Part shown: positions 1 to 5,300 of the stretch, piece by piece | Numbering within the stretch: the first letter of the stretch is position 1 | How the letters are laid out: the number at the start of each line of letters is the position of its first letter | Source: Treponema sp. | GTDB taxonomy: Bacteria; Spirochaetota; Spirochaetia; Treponematales; Breznakiellaceae | NCBI GenBank assembly: GCA_031274565.1 | Contig: JAISPY010000251.1 | Span: forward strand, 1 to 5,300 | Length of the DNA stretch: 5,300 nucleotides | Reading direction: 5' to 3' | Program-made: the position numbers and the translations under genes | The notes under the pieces: generated by a model | Told to the model about the DNA's origin: nothing | The model's database searches: none | The model's input: only the letters and a program-made list of their open reading frames with translations

Positions 1-200
1 TAATTCGCGTCATTCGCGGACCCTTTGGTTTATATGCGCCGGCCCTGGTATACCTTGCTTTTTTTCTCGTTCCTGGGTATTGTTTGATTATGGCAACGAG
101 GGCTGTGGGGATTACCCTGTTTGTATCTTTTTTGGTCCTCCGGGTCATTTCTTTATGCATCATACCTGGCGGAGCACTTCCAACAAGTCGTCCCTCGTGA
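1..200. other. Upstream region with no confident gene; ambiguous open frames
   Basis: Three frames stay open through much of this stretch, so none is convincing. On the plus strand, the frame from position 3 to the TGA at 198-200 reads as about 65 residues with two hydrophobic runs and could be the 3' end of a membrane protein. A second plus frame is open from position 2 to about 230. On the minus strand, a very basic frame runs from an ATG at 208-206 off the left edge. No frame shows a recognisable motif. The first bases carry a short direct repeat (ATTCGCG at 3-9 and 12-18) of the kind often found between genes. Weak sigma-70-like pairs are present (TTGCTT 55-60 with TATTGT 78-83, 17-base spacer; TTGGTC 132-137 with TATGCA 154-159, 16-base spacer); neither is strong enough to call a promoter. 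Confidence 0.35.
3..18. repeat. Short direct repeat, two ATTCGCG copies
   Basis: ATTCGCG occurs at 3-9 and again at 12-18, separated by TC. Tandem copies of similar words (ATTCG followed by C or T, then G) are remembered as a recurrent intergenic motif in many unrelated bacteria. If that applies here, the left edge is more likely intergenic than coding. With only two copies, chance is possible. Confidence 0.3.
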
Positions 201-283
201 GTCCCCATGCCAAAAGTGGCCTCTTGGGGTAGCGTGGCCCCATAAACGAGAGATCCTTCGGGATTAAGCTCACGCTGAGGAGG
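194..283 (+). promoter_or_regulatory. Structured 5' leader of the sensor kinase, candidate pseudoknot RNA
   Basis: Several complementary segments lie just before the kinase start. GCCA 209-212 pairs with TGGC 217-220 around an AAAG loop. GGGG 226-229 pairs with CCCC 238-241 around an 8-base loop, and loop bases AGCGTG 231-236 are the exact complement of CACGCT 271-276, giving an H-type pseudoknot whose 3' strand abuts the ribosome binding site at 277-283. Between them, GATCC 252-256 and GGATT 261-265 close a TTCG tetraloop. CCCC 203-206 could instead capture GGGG 226-229, and CTCGT 194-198 can pair with ACGAG 246-250, so alternative folds exist. The layout (8-base loop pseudoknotted downstream, CCATAAACG after the first stem) recalls the fluoride (crcB) riboswitch. 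However, the loop begins UA rather than AU and the bases before the pseudoknot strand differ, so it may be another RNA or chance. Confidence 0.4.
278..283 (+). promoter_or_regulatory. Ribosome binding site of the sensor kinase
   Basis: AGGAGG lies 12 bases before the ATG at 296. It is a perfect Shine-Dalgarno core, but the spacing is longer than the usual 5-9 bases. No alternative start codon lies closer in this frame. The site directly follows the CACGCT strand of the candidate leader pseudoknot, so folding could hide or expose it. Confidence 0.7.
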
Positions 284-295
284 TACGTTTATAGT

Positions 296-2629
296 ATGCA
301 TCCAAAAAAACTTTCATTCCCTGCACTGTTTACGGTTATTTGTTTATCGGTTATGGTGGGGATCACCGTGTCGGTGTCGGCGTTGTTTTTCATTACCTTT
401 CGTACTACTTCGTATAAACAACTGGAAACTAACACCCATGAGAGCTTGAGCCATTTACGGGACAAGGTAGTGGACCGGTTCCAGGAATGGGCCGGTCTGG
501 TACGGCATACGGCTATCAGCGTAGTTCCCGATATGACCAAGCAGCCGGCGGATCAAAAGGCGATTCAGCGCATGCTCCAGCATATACTGGACTCCCAAAC
601 CGATGTAACCCTCCTGTATTGCAGTACGAACGGCCGGTGGAACGAGCCGGGGGAGTTTATGGTTTTTAATATCGATTTTGAATTCCCCCCGGATTACGAT
701 AATACCCAGCGGAATTGGTTCATCGCCGCCAAAGAAAATCCGGGACCAGTGGCGTATGCAGACCCCTACATAGATGTGGTAACCAAAACACTCATCACCT
801 CTCTGTCGATAGTGGTCTTTGATGAGGCAGGCCGGGAACTGGGGGTGGTTGCCGGTGATGTCTCTATTGATTTCTTGGATGAGCTGCTGCGGCAAAGCGC
901 CTTTGTCTCTGGGCAAGAGACCTTTTTCCTCAATGAGACGGGACAGTTTATGACCCATCCGGATCCGGAGGCGGTTTTACAAAAAGATTTCTTCACCGAA
1001 TATGCCTTGGAGCAGTACCGGGACGCCATCTTAGGCTCCCCCTCCTTCTCCCGCATGGAGGACGGCCGCTTCATCTATTCCGTGGCTATTCCGGAAATGA
1101 ACTGGTTCCTCGTGTCCACCCTTCCAAGGACGGCTATTTTCGCGGAGTCCACGAACATCTTGATCAAGATGATCGCCGTGAACCTCCTGCTCGTGGTCCT
1201 GGCAGTGATCATGTCGATAGTGCTTACCCGAATCTTGAAGAACGAACGGGAGGAGATCAGCGCCATGAAAGACAATCTCAAGGTAGGTTTCTTTCTCATG
1301 GACCAGCACTACACCATCCAGGGGCAGTATTCTCTCTGCCTGGAATCAATGCTTGAGGTTCCGGACTTGAAGGGAAAAAACTTTGTTTCCCTCCTCTCCG
1401 CTTCCCTGAACGAGCGGGAACTGAATACCCTCAAGGACTATTTTGATATGGTGCTGCACCGTTCCTTTGAGCAGGCCATGCTGGAGGATATCAATCCCCT
1501 CCAGGACTTTCAGTATAGCAGCGCCGCGGATACGCAGGGTAAAACCTTGAGTTGCAGCTTTACCCCGGTTGAGCGGGGAGGGGCCAAAAAGGTCTTTATC
1601 CTGGGTACGATCCAGGACATCACCGTGGAAAAGGAACTCCAGCGCAAGCTCGCCCAGGAGGAACAGAAGCTCCAGGAGGAGATGCGTTCCCTTTTTGAGC
1701 TTATCCAGGTGGAACCCCGGGTTTTTAGCGACTTCCTGGAAGATATCGAGTATGAATTTGAGCGGATCCAAGAGGTATTGGAAGGTACCGACGGTTCTTC
1801 TCCTAAAGCGGTGGTGGATATTTACCAATCGGTTCATGCGATCAAGTCCAACGCCCTGATCGTGGGGCTTACGAATTTCAGCGATAAGGTCCATACCCTG
1901 GAATCGCATATCAAGGAACTGCGGGAACAGGAGGGCCTCCTTTTTGAGGATATCCGGGACTTAACCACGGATATTGACACGCTTATGGAGGAAAAAGATA
2001 AGTTCCGTACTACCATCGACCAGGTCCGTTCTTTGAAGTTGGGCGCAGGTCCGTCTCAGTACGGCCAGGTGTTGGTAGACACCTTAAACCGGGCGAGTAT
2101 GCGGGCTGCAGAGGACCTGGGTAAGGAGGTGCGCTTCGTAGCGGATAGGGTGGATTCAGATGCGCTGGAACAGATCCCCCGGCGGGTGGTCAAAGAGGCG
2201 CTCATCCAGTTGGTGCGGAACGCGGTGTACCACGGCATAGAACACCCGGATGAACGGGTCAGGCAGGGCAAGCATAAAGTCGGCACCATCAAGCTTTCCC
2301 TGGAGATCGAAGGGGATACGATCCGCTTTACCCTGAAAGACGATGGCCGGGGCATTAACTTCGAAGATATCCGGGAAAAGGCGGATAAGCTTGGGATCAT
2401 CCTGCCGGAAGCAACGCGGCAAGCGCAGAACCGCTTATTGCAGGTTATCTTTATGCCTGGTTTCAGTACCGCAGAAACCGAAGGGGTGCATGCGGGCCGG
2501 GGCATGGGCTTGAATCTGGTCTATGAACGGATCCGGAAAATTAAGGGCCGTATCAAAGTCCAGACCGAATCCGGCAAAGGCACAGCCTTTAGCCTCTATA
2601 TTCCCCAGCATATCAAGAAAACTTTTTAA
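296..2629 (+). CDS. Membrane sensor histidine kinase: Cache, PAS-like, internal HPt, CheA-like ATPase
   Basis: This 777-residue protein looks like a transmembrane signal-transducing kinase. Residues ~8-35 are a membrane helix. Residues ~37-285 form an extracytoplasmic double-Cache-like ligand domain (NWFIAAKENPG near 140-150, then ADPYID at 155-160 and a VVAGDVSIDFL strand at 184-194). Residues ~288-312 are the second membrane helix, with no obvious HAMP after it. Residues ~324-445 look PAS-like, followed by a Q/E/K-rich coiled coil (~445-470). An HPt domain follows, with phospho-acceptor candidate His514 in HAIKSNA (514-520). Helices at ~530-580 may be the dimerisation region. The C-terminal ATPase is CheA-like: N box LVRNAVYHGIEH (639-650; Asn642, His647), G1 box DDGRGI (682-687), F-box-like IFMPGFS (718-724), G2 box GRGMGLN (734-740). 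Unlike CheA, it ends after the ATPase with no CheW-like P5 domain, and its HPt is internal. No response regulator is visible, so the partner is unknown. The ATG at 296 precedes a good signal-anchor helix. Confidence 0.93.
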   Translation: MHPKKLSFPALFTVICLSVMVGITVSVSALFFITFRTTSYKQLETNTHESLSHLRDKVVDRFQEWAGLVRHTAISVVPDMTKQPADQKAIQRMLQHILDSQTDVTLLYCSTNGRWNEPGEFMVFNIDFEFPPDYDNTQRNWFIAAKENPGPVAYADPYIDVVTKTLITSLSIVVFDEAGRELGVVAGDVSIDFLDELLRQSAFVSGQETFFLNETGQFMTHPDPEAVLQKDFFTEYALEQYRDAILGSPSFSRMEDGRFIYSVAIPEMNWFLVSTLPRTAIFAESTNILIKMIAVNLLLVVLAVIMSIVLTRILKNEREEISAMKDNLKVGFFLMDQHYTIQGQYSLCLESMLEVPDLKGKNFVSLLSASLNERELNTLKDYFDMVLHRSFEQAMLEDINPLQDFQYSSAADTQGKTLSCSFTPVERGGAKKVFILGTIQDITVEKELQRKLAQEEQKLQEEMRSLFELIQVEPRVFSDFLEDIEYEFERIQEVLEGTDGSSPKAVVDIYQSVHAIKSNALIVGLTNFSDKVHTLESHIKELREQEGLLFEDIRDLTTDIDTLMEEKDKFRTTIDQVRSLKLGAGPSQYGQVLVDTLNRASMRAAEDLGKEVRFVADRVDSDALEQIPRRVVKEALIQLVRNAVYHGIEHPDERVRQGKHKVGTIKLSLEIEGDTIRFTLKDDGRGINFEDIREKADKLGIILPEATRQAQNRLLQVIFMPGFSTAETEGVHAGRGMGLNLVYERIRKIKGRIKVQTESGKGTAFSLYIPQHIKKTF

Positions 2630-2651
2630 ACCGGAAACGTCCTGTCTACAC

Positions 2652-2675
2652 CGCGGCTTACCTAGGGAAGCCGCG
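2652..2675. terminator. GC hairpin between convergent genes, candidate bidirectional terminator
   Basis: CGCGGCTT (2652-2659) and AAGCCGCG (2668-2675) form a perfect 8-bp stem around an 8-base loop. It sits in the 62-base gap between the kinase stop (2629) and the fabD stop (2692), where a shared terminator is expected. Neither side has a run of T, so it is not a classical intrinsic terminator. It may act as a weak or factor-assisted terminator, or protect the 3' ends of both messages. Confidence 0.55.
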
Positions 2676-2691
2676 TACATCCTGGGCGGGT

Positions 2692-3681
2692 TTATCGATC
2701 CTGCAGGGGCGCTGTTGCCACCGCATGGATGGCTTCCCGCGTACCGGCGCTGAGGCAGGGGAGGGGGCTTCCCAGGTCTTTCCATAAGCCCTGCAAGACC
2801 CGGCCCGGCCCGGTTTCCAGAACCCCCGCAATGCCCTCCTGAGCGGCAATGGCCCGTTCCTCATCGATCCAGCGCACGGGCTTGGTTATCTGCTCCAGGG
2901 CGCGCTGTTTTGCCTCTGCGCCGGTACGCATCACTGCGCCGGATACATTGGAATAGCAGGGGATAACCGGGTCGGCAAAGGGTACGGATTCCAAGAGGGG
3001 CCGAAACCGTTCCGCGGCATCGGCGATGAGGGGGGAATGAAACGGACCTGCCACGGGAAGACGGAGGACGCGCTTGGCCCCGGCGAGCTTAAACCGTGTG
3101 GCCGCTTCTGCTAGGGCCTGACTGGTCCCGGCCACCACGGTCTGGACCGGGGAATTGTGGTTGGCCGCATACAGATCGGTTTGGCCTTCGGCCCTCCATG
3201 CGGCGATGAGGGACGCTACCTGTTCAGGAGCAAGCCCAATCACCGCGGCCATGCCGGGAGCGTTTGCTCCGCTGCCGAGGCGATCCGCAGCGGCCTGCAT
3301 TGCCTCCCCACGGGCCGTAACCAGACGGAACGCAGCTTCCGGGGAAATCACCCCGGCAGTTACCAGGGCGGCGTATTCTCCCAGGCTGAACCCGGCAACC
3401 CCGGCGGCTCGGAAGCCCTGTTCCACCAGGTACGCGGCGGCGCTCAGATTGGCCAGGGTGATGGCCGGCTGGGAGAGGTCGGTTCGTTTCAGGGTCGCGG
3501 CGTCCCCATCCCGGAGCAGGGCATACATATCCCTGCCGGTACTCTCCGAAGCCAGGGCAAAGAGCCCCTTTACCGCTGCGGAAGCTTCCCATAAGTCCAA
3601 GGCCATGCCCTGATACTGCGCCCCTTGGCCGGGAAAGAGCCAGACGAATTGGTTTTTGAGCTGAGCCGTACTACCAGACAA
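2692..3681 (-). CDS. fabD: Malonyl-CoA:acyl carrier protein transacylase
   Basis: FabD moves malonyl groups from CoA to acyl carrier protein in the cytoplasm, supplying the extender unit for type II fatty acid synthesis. The 329-residue product is close to the usual ~310. It shows FPGQGAQ (16-22), the nucleophile elbow GFSLGEY (97-103, Ser99), a downstream arginine in the RGEAM segment (Arg124) that fits the malonate-carboxylate-binding position, the catalytic histidine in PFHSPLI (His215), and the C-terminal GPGRVLQGL (291-299). The start is TTG at 3681-3679: it lies 8 bases after a perfect AGGAGG, and the next Met (residue 26) would delete the FPGQGAQ motif. The gene overlaps the end of fabH by 11 bases, which points to cotranscription and probably coupled translation. 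The downstream neighbour is the convergent kinase, so the operon ends here. Confidence 0.97.
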   Translation of the reverse strand: MSGSTAQLKNQFVWLFPGQGAQYQGMALDLWEASAAVKGLFALASESTGRDMYALLRDGDAATLKRTDLSQPAITLANLSAAAYLVEQGFRAAGVAGFSLGEYAALVTAGVISPEAAFRLVTARGEAMQAAADRLGSGANAPGMAAVIGLAPEQVASLIAAWRAEGQTDLYAANHNSPVQTVVAGTSQALAEAATRFKLAGAKRVLRLPVAGPFHSPLIADAAERFRPLLESVPFADPVIPCYSNVSGAVMRTGAEAKQRALEQITKPVRWIDEERAIAAQEGIAGVLETGPGRVLQGLWKDLGSPLPCLSAGTREAIHAVATAPLQDR

Positions 3682-4696
3682 TGAGATTACCTCCTGAGGT
3701 CAAGCCCGCGCCGAAGCCGATGGTCATGATGAGGCTGCCCTGGTGCAGCATACCTCCCCGATTGAGTTCGTCCAGGGCAATGGGAATCGATGCGGCGGAG
3801 GTATTGGCGTATTCCTCCAGGTTGAAAAAGAACCGTTCCTCGGGTATACCCAGGCGTTTCCCTGCGGCGGTGATGATCCGGCGGTTGGCTTGGTGGGATA
3901 CGATCCACTGCACCGCATCCAGGGGGATGTTTTCTTCGGCGAGGAGGGTTTCGATGGTTTCGGTTACGGATTTAACCGCAAAATTATAGACCGCCTGTCC
4001 GTTCATCTCAATAACCGGGGGCCGGACAATGGAATCCCCGGCTTTAAAGGCCTGGCGGGAACCTCCCTGCCGGATGATGATATGCTCCGCGCCGGAACCG
4101 TCCGCAGCGAGAATGGTCCGCAGCAGCCCCCGTTTTTCTGGGGTTTCCGGGGTTTTTTCCAGCAGCACTGCCCCGGCGCCGTCTCCAAAAAGGACGCAGC
4201 TTTTCCGGTCGGTCCAGTCAACGAACCGGGATAAGATCTCCGAGCCGATAACCAAGGCCCGTTTCCGGGCGGGATTCAGGGAGAGGAGGGCCGCGGCGGT
4301 TTCGAGTCCGTAAATAAAGCCGGTACAGCCGGCGGTAATATCCATAGCAAAGGCATGGCGCGCGCCCAGCTTATCCTGCACGATGCAGGCGGTGGAGGGA
4401 CAGCCATGATAATCCGGCGTAGCAGTACCCAGGATGATCATATCCACGCTGAGGGCCGCCTCTTCGATGGTACGCTCGGAGGCTCCTTCCTGGCTTATGA
4501 GCATGGCTAGGGTCTGCCGAGCCGCTTCTAGGGCTAAATCGCTGCATGCGGTGGTCTCATCAGCGATATGTCGGGCGCGGATGCCCGTATGGGACCGAAT
4601 CCACTCATCGGTGGTATCGAGGGTTTTTGCCAGATCATCATTGGAAAGGCGCCTTGATGGAATGGCCTTTCCGGTAGCTCGTATCTCGATTGCCAA
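3671..4696 (-). CDS. fabH: Beta-ketoacyl-ACP synthase III
   Basis: FabH starts fatty acid synthesis by condensing a short acyl-CoA (acetyl-CoA in the classical case) with malonyl-ACP, in the cytoplasm. From the TTG start the protein is 341 residues, near the usual 315-335. It carries the family N-terminal signature TTDEWIRSHTGIRAR (28-42), the active-site cysteine in DITAGCTGFIYG (Cys124), and the other two triad residues in VSHQANRRI (His268) and YANTSAAS (Asn298), plus the C-terminal GFGAGLTSGG loop (327-336). All catalytic residues are present, so it should be active. The start is TTG at 4696-4694, 8 bases after AAGGAG; the frame is open further upstream to 4948, but that stretch overlaps the transposase gene and has no homology-like content. 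The primer preference (straight or branched acyl-CoA) cannot be read from the sequence. fabH is the first gene of a fabH-fabD unit. Confidence 0.97.
   Translation of the reverse strand: MAIEIRATGKAIPSRRLSNDDLAKTLDTTDEWIRSHTGIRARHIADETTACSDLALEAARQTLAMLISQEGASERTIEEAALSVDMIILGTATPDYHGCPSTACIVQDKLGARHAFAMDITAGCTGFIYGLETAAALLSLNPARKRALVIGSEILSRFVDWTDRKSCVLFGDGAGAVLLEKTPETPEKRGLLRTILAADGSGAEHIIIRQGGSRQAFKAGDSIVRPPVIEMNGQAVYNFAVKSVTETIETLLAEENIPLDAVQWIVSHQANRRIITAAGKRLGIPEERFFFNLEEYANTSAASIPIALDELNRGGMLHQGSLIMTIGFGAGLTSGGNLIVW
3690..3695 (-). promoter_or_regulatory. Ribosome binding site fixing the TTG start of fabD
   Basis: On the minus strand this is AGGAGG, 8 bases before the TTG at 3681-3679. 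It lies inside the fabH coding region, upstream of its last codons. The perfect match and ideal spacing are the main reason for accepting the non-ATG start. Confidence 0.85.
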
Positions 4697-4704
4697 ACTA
4701 GTAA

Positions 4705-4710
4705 CTCCTT
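4705..4710 (-). promoter_or_regulatory. Ribosome binding site fixing the TTG start of fabH
   Basis: AAGGAG on the minus strand lies 8 bases before the TTG at 4696-4694. It decides against longer start choices: the same frame continues upstream, but the family N-terminus (an AIEIRATG-type strand) begins exactly here. Confidence 0.85.
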
Positions 4711-4743
4711 GTCTGACCGCATACTCACAGCGATCATGGTGGT

Positions 4744-4773
4744 AGTATCCCCGGACCAGGGGATACCTGTCAA
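4744..4773 (-). promoter_or_regulatory. Sigma-70-type promoter of the fabH-fabD operon
   Basis: Read on the minus strand, a perfect -35 box TTGACA (4773-4768) is followed after 18 bases by GATACT (4749-4744), a 4/6 match to the -10 consensus. Transcription would start near 4737, leaving a ~40-base leader before the fabH TTG and including its ribosome binding site. It is the only good promoter seen between the transposase stop and fabH. The -35 lies only 33 bases from the transposase stop codon. Confidence 0.6.
4745..4766. promoter_or_regulatory. Perfect palindrome over the fabHD promoter, candidate operator
   Basis: GTATCCCC (4745-4752) and GGGGATAC (4759-4766) are exact inverted repeats around a 6-base centre. 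The palindrome fills nearly the whole spacer and runs into the -10 box, a typical position for a repressor site or for a MerR-type activator working on a slightly long spacer. It could also fold in RNA as an 8-bp hairpin ending the upstream transposase transcript, though no T-run follows. It does not resemble a fatty-acid regulator site (FapR, FadR) that can be recalled with confidence, so the binding protein is unknown. Confidence 0.5.
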
Positions 4774-5300
4774 GGGTTCCATTCCAGGGCGCAGCAATTT
4801 TACTTTTAGCCGCCTCTGGCATGAGCGATAACAAAAAGCAGAACATCTTCCCAGGTTTCAAACTCAAAAGCCCAGAAGAAGGTACGCAGGACGTTATAGA
4901 ATTCCTCCTTCCGCCCGAAATACGAGCGGGCTTTTGTAAAGTCTTCATCGCACCCTATCATAAGGCCATGAACCAGAAACGCCAGAAGGTTCAAAACGCA
5001 ATACACCTCGCCGGCTCGGTTCTCCCCATCTCCGAAATTATATTCAAGATGGTATCCGTAGTTTTTCAGGACCTTGTTGTTTTCGTGCTCTAGCTTCCAA
5101 CGGGCGCGGGCGTACTCCATAAGCAGGGTAACATTCTCTTGGGTTACCACTTTATCGGTAATCCAACGGTTGTTATACGTGATTTTGCCCTTTGCTCTCT
5201 TGTGGATTTCTAAATAGCGGTAATTGACCAGCAGTTTTTCACCATCGGCGCGATTCTCAAGGCCGTTTACCCACTTATAACGGTATTCAAGGTGACATCT
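4774..5300 (-). mobile_element. Insertion sequence, transposase 3' end; boundary not resolved
   Basis: The transposase gene implies an insertion sequence whose downstream end lies between the transposase stop (4806) and the fabH promoter. The other end is outside the window, so the terminal inverted repeat and target duplication cannot be matched. The given inner boundary is a guess, placed just before the -35 box; the end could also fall inside the promoter. Confidence 0.45.
4806..5300 (-). CDS. DDE transposase, C-terminal part (runs off the right edge)
   Basis: About 164 C-terminal residues are visible and the frame is open to the window edge, so the true start lies outside; a GTG at 5150 is internal. 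The segment RWITDKVVTQENV, followed by ARARWKLEHENNKVLKNYGY and then LEYNFG, is the hallmark end of an IS4-superfamily-like DDE transposase: the glutamate in RWKLEHEN is the likely third acidic catalytic residue, with the R..E..K spacing close to the YREK signature of that group. From memory it most resembles ISNCY-type transposases in which this region reads RARWKIENE. The rest, through a hydrophobic LLAFLVHGL helix, is the usual all-helical tail. No internal stop or frameshift is seen in the visible part, so the element may be intact. It points the same way as fabH and ends 109 bases before it. Confidence 0.85.
   Translation of the reverse strand, partial: RCHLEYRYKWVNGLENRADGEKLLVNYRYLEIHKRAKGKITYNNRWITDKVVTQENVTLLMEYARARWKLEHENNKVLKNYGYHLEYNFGDGENRAGEVYCVLNLLAFLVHGLMIGCDEDFTKARSYFGRKEEFYNVLRTFFWAFEFETWEDVLLFVIAHARGG

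Noticed and set aside
1..208. Basic minus-strand open frame from the ATG at 208 to the left edge
   Set aside because: It has only a poorly spaced AAGAGG upstream, no motif, and runs through the short ATTCGCG repeat, which tends to create spurious frames.
226..276. Confident call of a fluoride riboswitch
   Set aside because: The overall fold and CCATAAACG are suggestive, but the conserved ion-site bases are not matched and the downstream gene is a kinase rather than a fluoride exporter. It was kept only as a candidate structured leader.
1346..1909. 187-residue minus-strand open frame inside the kinase gene
   Set aside because: It is antisense to the PAS-like and HPt region of a well-supported protein, with no motif of its own.
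3743..4234. 163-residue plus-strand open frame opposite fabH
   Set aside because: It is antisense to a gene with complete catalytic motifs and has no recognisable domain; long opposite-strand frames are expected in GC-rich coding DNA.
4697..4948. N-terminal extension of FabH to the ATG at 4948
   Set aside because: It would overlap the transposase gene by more than 140 bases in another frame and cross the promoter and palindrome, and the added residues do not look like FabH. The TTG at 4696 has the proper binding site and matches the family N-terminus.
4821..5093. 90-residue plus-strand open frame opposite the transposase
   Set aside because: The minus strand here carries the transposase signature; the plus frame has no recognisable content.
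5148..5150. GTG at 5150 as the transposase start
   Set aside because: The frame upstream to 5300 has no stop and carries transposase-like sequence (a RWITD segment), so this codon is internal.

Overview
The window has a GC-rich (by eye), bacterial, tightly packed layout: one plus-strand signalling gene converging on a minus-strand fatty-acid gene pair, with an insertion-sequence transposase behind that pair. The best guess for the host is a spirochaete, perhaps Treponema-like. This rests only on a general resemblance of the FabH, the transposase and the Cache/HPt kinase to proteins of that group as remembered, so it is an inference. No rRNA, tRNA or CRISPR array was seen.

Layout. Positions 1-295 hold no confident gene. 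The last ~90 bases form a leader for the next gene, with several possible RNA stems and a possible pseudoknot next to the ribosome binding site. Positions 296-2629 (+) encode a 777-residue membrane sensor kinase: extracytoplasmic double-Cache-like domain, PAS-like segment, coiled coil, internal HPt domain and CheA-like ATPase, with no CheW-like tail and no receiver domain. Positions 2630-2691 are the convergent junction and carry a strong GC hairpin. Positions 2692-3681 (-) are fabD and 3671-4696 (-) are fabH. They overlap by 11 bases, and both use TTG starts preceded by excellent Shine-Dalgarno sequences. Positions 4697-4805 hold the fabH promoter, whose core is overlaid by a perfect 8+8 bp palindrome. 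Positions 4806-5300 (-) are the C-terminal part of a DDE transposase that runs off the window edge.

How the parts relate. FabD makes malonyl-ACP and FabH condenses it with an acyl-CoA starter, so the pair forms the entry step of type II fatty acid synthesis and is probably transcribed from the promoter at about 4744-4773. The kinase probably senses a small extracellular ligand and passes phosphate through its internal HPt histidine to a response regulator encoded elsewhere. Nothing in the sequence ties it to fatty acid synthesis. The parts most worth checking are the structured kinase leader, the kinase's domain arrangement, and the palindrome on the fab promoter beside the insertion sequence.
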